From Pyrocephalus nanus (taxonomy: Eukaryota; Chordata; Aves; Passeriformes; Tyrannidae): a stretch of 64,000 nucleotides of DNA. The notes under the pieces are model-generated. The model saw only the letters and a list, made by a program, of their open reading frames with translations. It ran no database searches and was not told where the DNA came from. Positions 60,201 through 64,000 of the stretch are shown here, one piece after another; positions within the stretch are counted from its first letter, which is position 1; every line of letters starts with the position of its first letter. The DNA lies in NCBI GenBank assembly GCA_038380795.1, contig CM076270.1:22584001-22648000 (forward strand), in the 5' to 3' direction. A program made the position numbers and the translations under genes.

Positions 60201-63200
60201 TGTGTACACTTGGGCATGAAATGGTTATTTATGAGGCACCTGCCAGGACTCTCCTCTTGGCACAGACCTGTCTGTTCATCCAGACCAGAGCTCTCTCTGC
60301 TTTGGTTTGCTGTGTTCAAAAGAGATTATTGCTTGTCTGTGATTATCTTCTATAGCAAAGCTTCTACAAAAGTAAGACTTTTTTTGGAAATGTTTTCTGT
60401 GTGGGTATGTGAGTGTTTGTATAGTTTGGGTTTTGTAGGTACCACATTCACTAGTTCCAGGGCAGAGAGTAATACTGCAAATTGCAAGCTATTCGACTGA
60501 AATATTCTAGATTCTTCTGTAACACAGCTAAAGCTAGCATGGGAAAGAAATACAGATGTGCTGTGTTGTAATAACGCTGCTACTGATTTGCTATACTCAC
60601 CTTCTTTTATCCAGCAGCATCAGTATTTATCAGGGACCTAATTGCATATTTCTGCTAGTCAGACTTTCATGGTTGGGTAGCTTAGTAAATTCTTCCTAAA
60701 TCTTACAGAAACTCTCTTGCAAATCGTATTTTCTAACATAAAACTAAGGCCATAACTTCAGAGGAGAGGAAAAATCAAGTGAGGTTTTTGATGTAACGCT
60801 TCCGTGGCTTGAACTGCAAGCAGAACTGAAACCCTGTGTGCTTTCTTTGGGAAACAGGAGTTCTTTGGGTTTGTTTGGGTTTTTTTTTATTTTTTTCCTA
60901 GTATGACTGTTACTGGAAAAGCTGATACTTTCCATCAAGTTTGGAGTTATTTCTGAGATACTCTAAGTGATGAATTGTTGTCACTAACAATGCTAGTGCT
61001 TTTTCACCTCTTCCTGCCTAGATCATGGATCAGGGGGCTGTATTTTAGGATTTGAAGTGCTGAGAATATGGGAAAAATATCTGAGGAAGGGGGTGTTGAG
61101 CTGATCATCTTTATAGTGAAAAGCCTTGGGGTGTGTTGTGCACGTTCAAGGGTGACAGCATTGTATTGCAGATGCTTAAAATGAGAAAAAACAATAGACA
61201 AATCCTACCTGGTAACAAGGTATACAGAATGTGGAGGGTTCTTGTACAGAAGACAGCTGTGTTTGCTCTTCAGCCTCAGGGGTGTGGTGTTGATTCTGCA
61301 CTTGGCCTTGTCACAACAGCAAGTTAAGGTCTGAATTTAGGGCTGGTTTTAGCACAAAACAAAGTATGTATGTATTGCAGTGGCTTTCACTTTGCCTTCC
61401 TTCTGATGAAACTCGTTGTGACAGAAAGTGCTCGATGCTGGCACACGATCCTGGGGCTTCAGAGCAGCCAGACAATAAACAACTCTGTAATATTCAGTGC
61501 AGCAGCTTCTCTAAAGCCCATCTGTCTCAAAATAACCCCTTGTAAGCTCTGCTTACAAGGCAGAGTGTTTTGCTGGCTGAAGTTTGTCCCCATTTCCACG
61601 TGGCCAGGGTGGTTCTGGTGTCATCTCCTGGGATTGTCCTGGATGGTGGGAGCACAAATCAGGGAGCCCTGTGGTGCAAGGGTCTGTCTAACATCTCGTT
61701 AATTAATCATCTTCTGGCTTGTTAATAGTCACCAGGCCATGGTTACAAGTGTGAATTTAATATTGCAAGCCAAGATGTGTCCTCTCTCCTCCTGCTGAAT
61801 TTCCTGAGGGAGGAGAGGAGCAGAGGCCCCCTTGGAGTTGTCATCCTGGGCATCCTTTACTGAAAGGTGCCTGTGTGGCAGCATCCATGGCATGTGAATA
61901 AAACTAATAAAACAAGTATTATATTTTGTGTTGTGGTTATGCCTTATGTTTTCCAAATACATCATGCAGTGGGTACAGTAACAGAAGCCAAAGTTTTTTA
62001 ATATTCATGTTTTCATCAGTTTTGTTTTTTTCAAAACAAATGTGATTTAGTTGAAGAGTGATCAAGAATACTAATCTACTGTCAACCTGATTGTCCTATA
62101 AGAGTACTGTTTCTGTAGAATTTAGAATGTATTTTGTTGTCCTAAATCAGAAATACTATTCAATGAGATCTTTAGAGATGATGTGTATCTGCCATAGCAC
62201 AACTTCAGGAATTGCAGAATAGAAGTGGTTGTGTGCAATCTGTTAATTACAAAAATTAAAGCAGGTAACAGAACTAAAGATGTAAACCAAAGTTTTCTTA
62301 AGAACCAGGAGAACCAATAGTGGGTGCATAATTTGCAGTGCAAAGTCTCCAATATCTAGCAAGGTCTGGGTAATAGTGTCACTTAAAGGGATATTTTTCT
62401 TTCTGCCTTCTCAAATTGGGCAGTTGCATTTTTAAAGTGACTGTGTTGAACATGCTGGTAATTTGATTCCAAAACTTGAAACAGGAATGGGACTAAAAGA
62501 GTATGACAAACCTCGAGGGATTCCCCTGGCTAATTGTATCTTTTGACCTGAGAAGACTTCTGCTCAATAATTTCTATTTTCCTGTATTGTTCAAATCCAA
62601 GGAAAAGGGTGCCAATTTGAGTAACAATCTGCAAATATGTGTTGGGTTTTTTTAATAGTCATGAAGATGGTCTCATGGGTCGGTATAAACAGTTTTACAC
62701 TCTAATTTCCGAAATGGTTGGTGTTTTATTTAACATGTGGATGAAAATGTTTCAGCTTATTAAAACTTGGTCTGTATTCCATTAATACAGGTTTAGTCAC
62801 ATCTCTTGCAGTTACAGTGGTTTTCTTGTCTGTGTTCCAAGTGCTTTGTGAACATCAGGAACAAAAGAAACCCCTCCAGAGTGACAGGGTGGAGGGGCTC
62901 AGTCCTCTGTATTGACAGAACTCAGTTCTAGTTCACAACAGAATTAATTTTAAAATACGCTATCAAGGGTTAATGTTTTGTTCTAACTCTGTTGTGCTGT
63001 ATCCTTTGGTTCTGTCTGTCATCTGGTGTTTTTGCAGTTTTCCAAATGCTTTAAATACAATCTTAAAATCCATTAGTCTTGAAATGTTTTTGCTGATGTG
63101 CTGAAAAGCCTGTGTTTGCTTCTTGCACAGACATCAGGCGGTGCCTGGATAGTAGCAGTGGCCTAATTACCATTTCTGAACACTGTGGCTTATAAATATT

Positions 63201-63895
63201 TTGGGAAGATAAAGGTGTCATTTCATTAATATTTCTGCTGTAATTAAAAAAAAAAAGGTTTCAGGGAACTATTTTAGATAGCAGGATAATTTAAATATAT
63301 ACATACAGATACAAATGAACATCTTTAAGCCTTCACAAACAGACAACTTCGCTCCTCACCATATTGTTTGATGTAAAATAAGATCTTTTCTTCAACATAG
63401 AGCTTTTCAAGATGTATTGTCACTCTTTTATTTTTGGGTCAACGTATAAAAGAACATTTTGCATCTCTTTTATAGAACTTAATTCTGTTCCTACTGATTA
63501 TTAAAGCACATGTGTATTTGAAGGGTTGAGCATATTTTATGGGGGCTCTGCAAGTGTACACACTGTATAAGTGGTACCTCTTTTCTTACCTAACAATTAA
63601 CCAAAGATGCTGTATAGCAAAAGAAATGTATTCACTAGAAACCTTACTTAATTGAAAATTTCACTACTGAAAAGAATTTTTTAAAAATGCATTTTTTTTT
63701 TTAAATTAGGATGATTAAAAAAAGTTTGTCTAACTTGAGCATTAGAATGCAATTTTGACCCTGTGTGGTGCAGGTGAAAGTTTAAGAAATACTGAACATT
63801 ACAAAAGCAGGTTAATTACCTTCAAAGCTAATTTGCTTATCCTTTAACACTGTCATTATGCTCAGGAGGCAGACTTTCATTTTTGTTTCCCACAG
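54276..63895 (+). other. Long RHBDD1 intron (continues beyond the window if the candidate microexon is false)
   Basis: About 9.6 kb of AT-rich DNA. It holds T runs (54643-54658, 57137-57153), the T/G-rich tract at 57680-57782 and patches of more complex sequence (for example 60130-60310 and 61370-61720). I looked for the human-like tail (PPPYGF or RRQRL-type coding) and did not find it. Confidence 0.6.
57680..57782 (+). repeat. T/G-rich low-complexity tract
   Basis: About 100 bp almost devoid of A and C on the plus strand, built from GTTT, GGTTT and GTTTT words. It lies in the long last visible RHBDD1 intron. The frame running through it (about 57657-58094) is low-complexity read-through, not a gene. 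Confidence 0.75.
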
Positions 63896-63917
63896 CTCCT
63901 CCGCTGAGCTGGGGTGT
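63896..63917 (+). CDS. RHBDD1: Candidate RHBDD1 22-nt microexon or alternative terminal exon
   Basis: An acceptor-like TTTTTGTTTCCCACAG ends at 63895, and a perfect donor GTAAGT starts at 63918. Joined in phase 1 after 54275 the segment reads APPLSWG plus two bases, loosely like the PPPYGF stretch of the human tail. If the donor is not used, the frame stops at 63919-63921 (TAA), giving a short C-terminus. Microexon, terminal exon and chance are all open. Confidence 0.3.
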
Positions 63918-64000
63918 GTAAGTACAACTTGGAATTGTTTCTTTGCTCGGTGACTCGGTGTGAATTCTGGAGAGCTGCTGGAATGGCCTGTTCTTGCCTC

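Overview
This is a vertebrate nuclear window, almost certainly avian. It has intron-split genes with GT/AG boundaries, long gene-poor AT-rich stretches, CpG islands at gene starts, several CR1 LINE fragments and an LTR of a type I recognise from bird genomes. A Neoavian, perhaps a songbird, is my guess, but nothing here fixes the order or species. Two protein-coding genes can be supported and both run off the window. Their order and divergent orientation match the IRS1-RHBDD1 neighbourhood of human chromosome 2q36.

Region by region. 1-10254 is the 3'UTR intron of IRS1, which is on the minus strand; it contains a solo LTR (about 5690-6662) and a small CR1 tail. 10278-13805 (minus) is the complete single-exon IRS1 coding region: 1175 residues with PH and PTB domains, then the tyrosine-motif tail. 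A splice donor lies just after its stop. About 13806-15480 is the IRS1 5'UTR/promoter with a CpG island. About 15500-40350 is intergenic DNA: CR1 pieces, a 21-bp minisatellite (34734-35036), mononucleotide runs, and two or three stretches that look like candidate conserved noncoding or SINE-derived sequence.

About 40350-41110 is a second CpG island, the RHBDD1 (RHBDL4) promoter with a probable noncoding first exon ending at 40637. RHBDD1 coding exons on the plus strand are 45993-46425, 47711-47843, 50646-50734, 50955-51005 and 54153-54275. They give 276 complete residues, including the rhomboid Ser144/His195 dyad and a ubiquitin-interacting motif. The last part of the protein, with the p97/VCP-binding tail known from mammals, is not convincingly present; a possible 22-nt exon at 63896-63917 is the only candidate.

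The genes are neighbours but not functionally coupled. IRS1 is a cytosolic docking protein of insulin/IGF1 signalling. RHBDD1 is an ER intramembrane protease linked to ERAD. I found no clearly new biological system. The points most worth checking are the RHBDD1 3' structure, the homogeneous minisatellite, the histidine expansion and sharp GC step in IRS1, the IRS1 stop-to-intron spacing, and the LTR antisense within the IRS1 intron.
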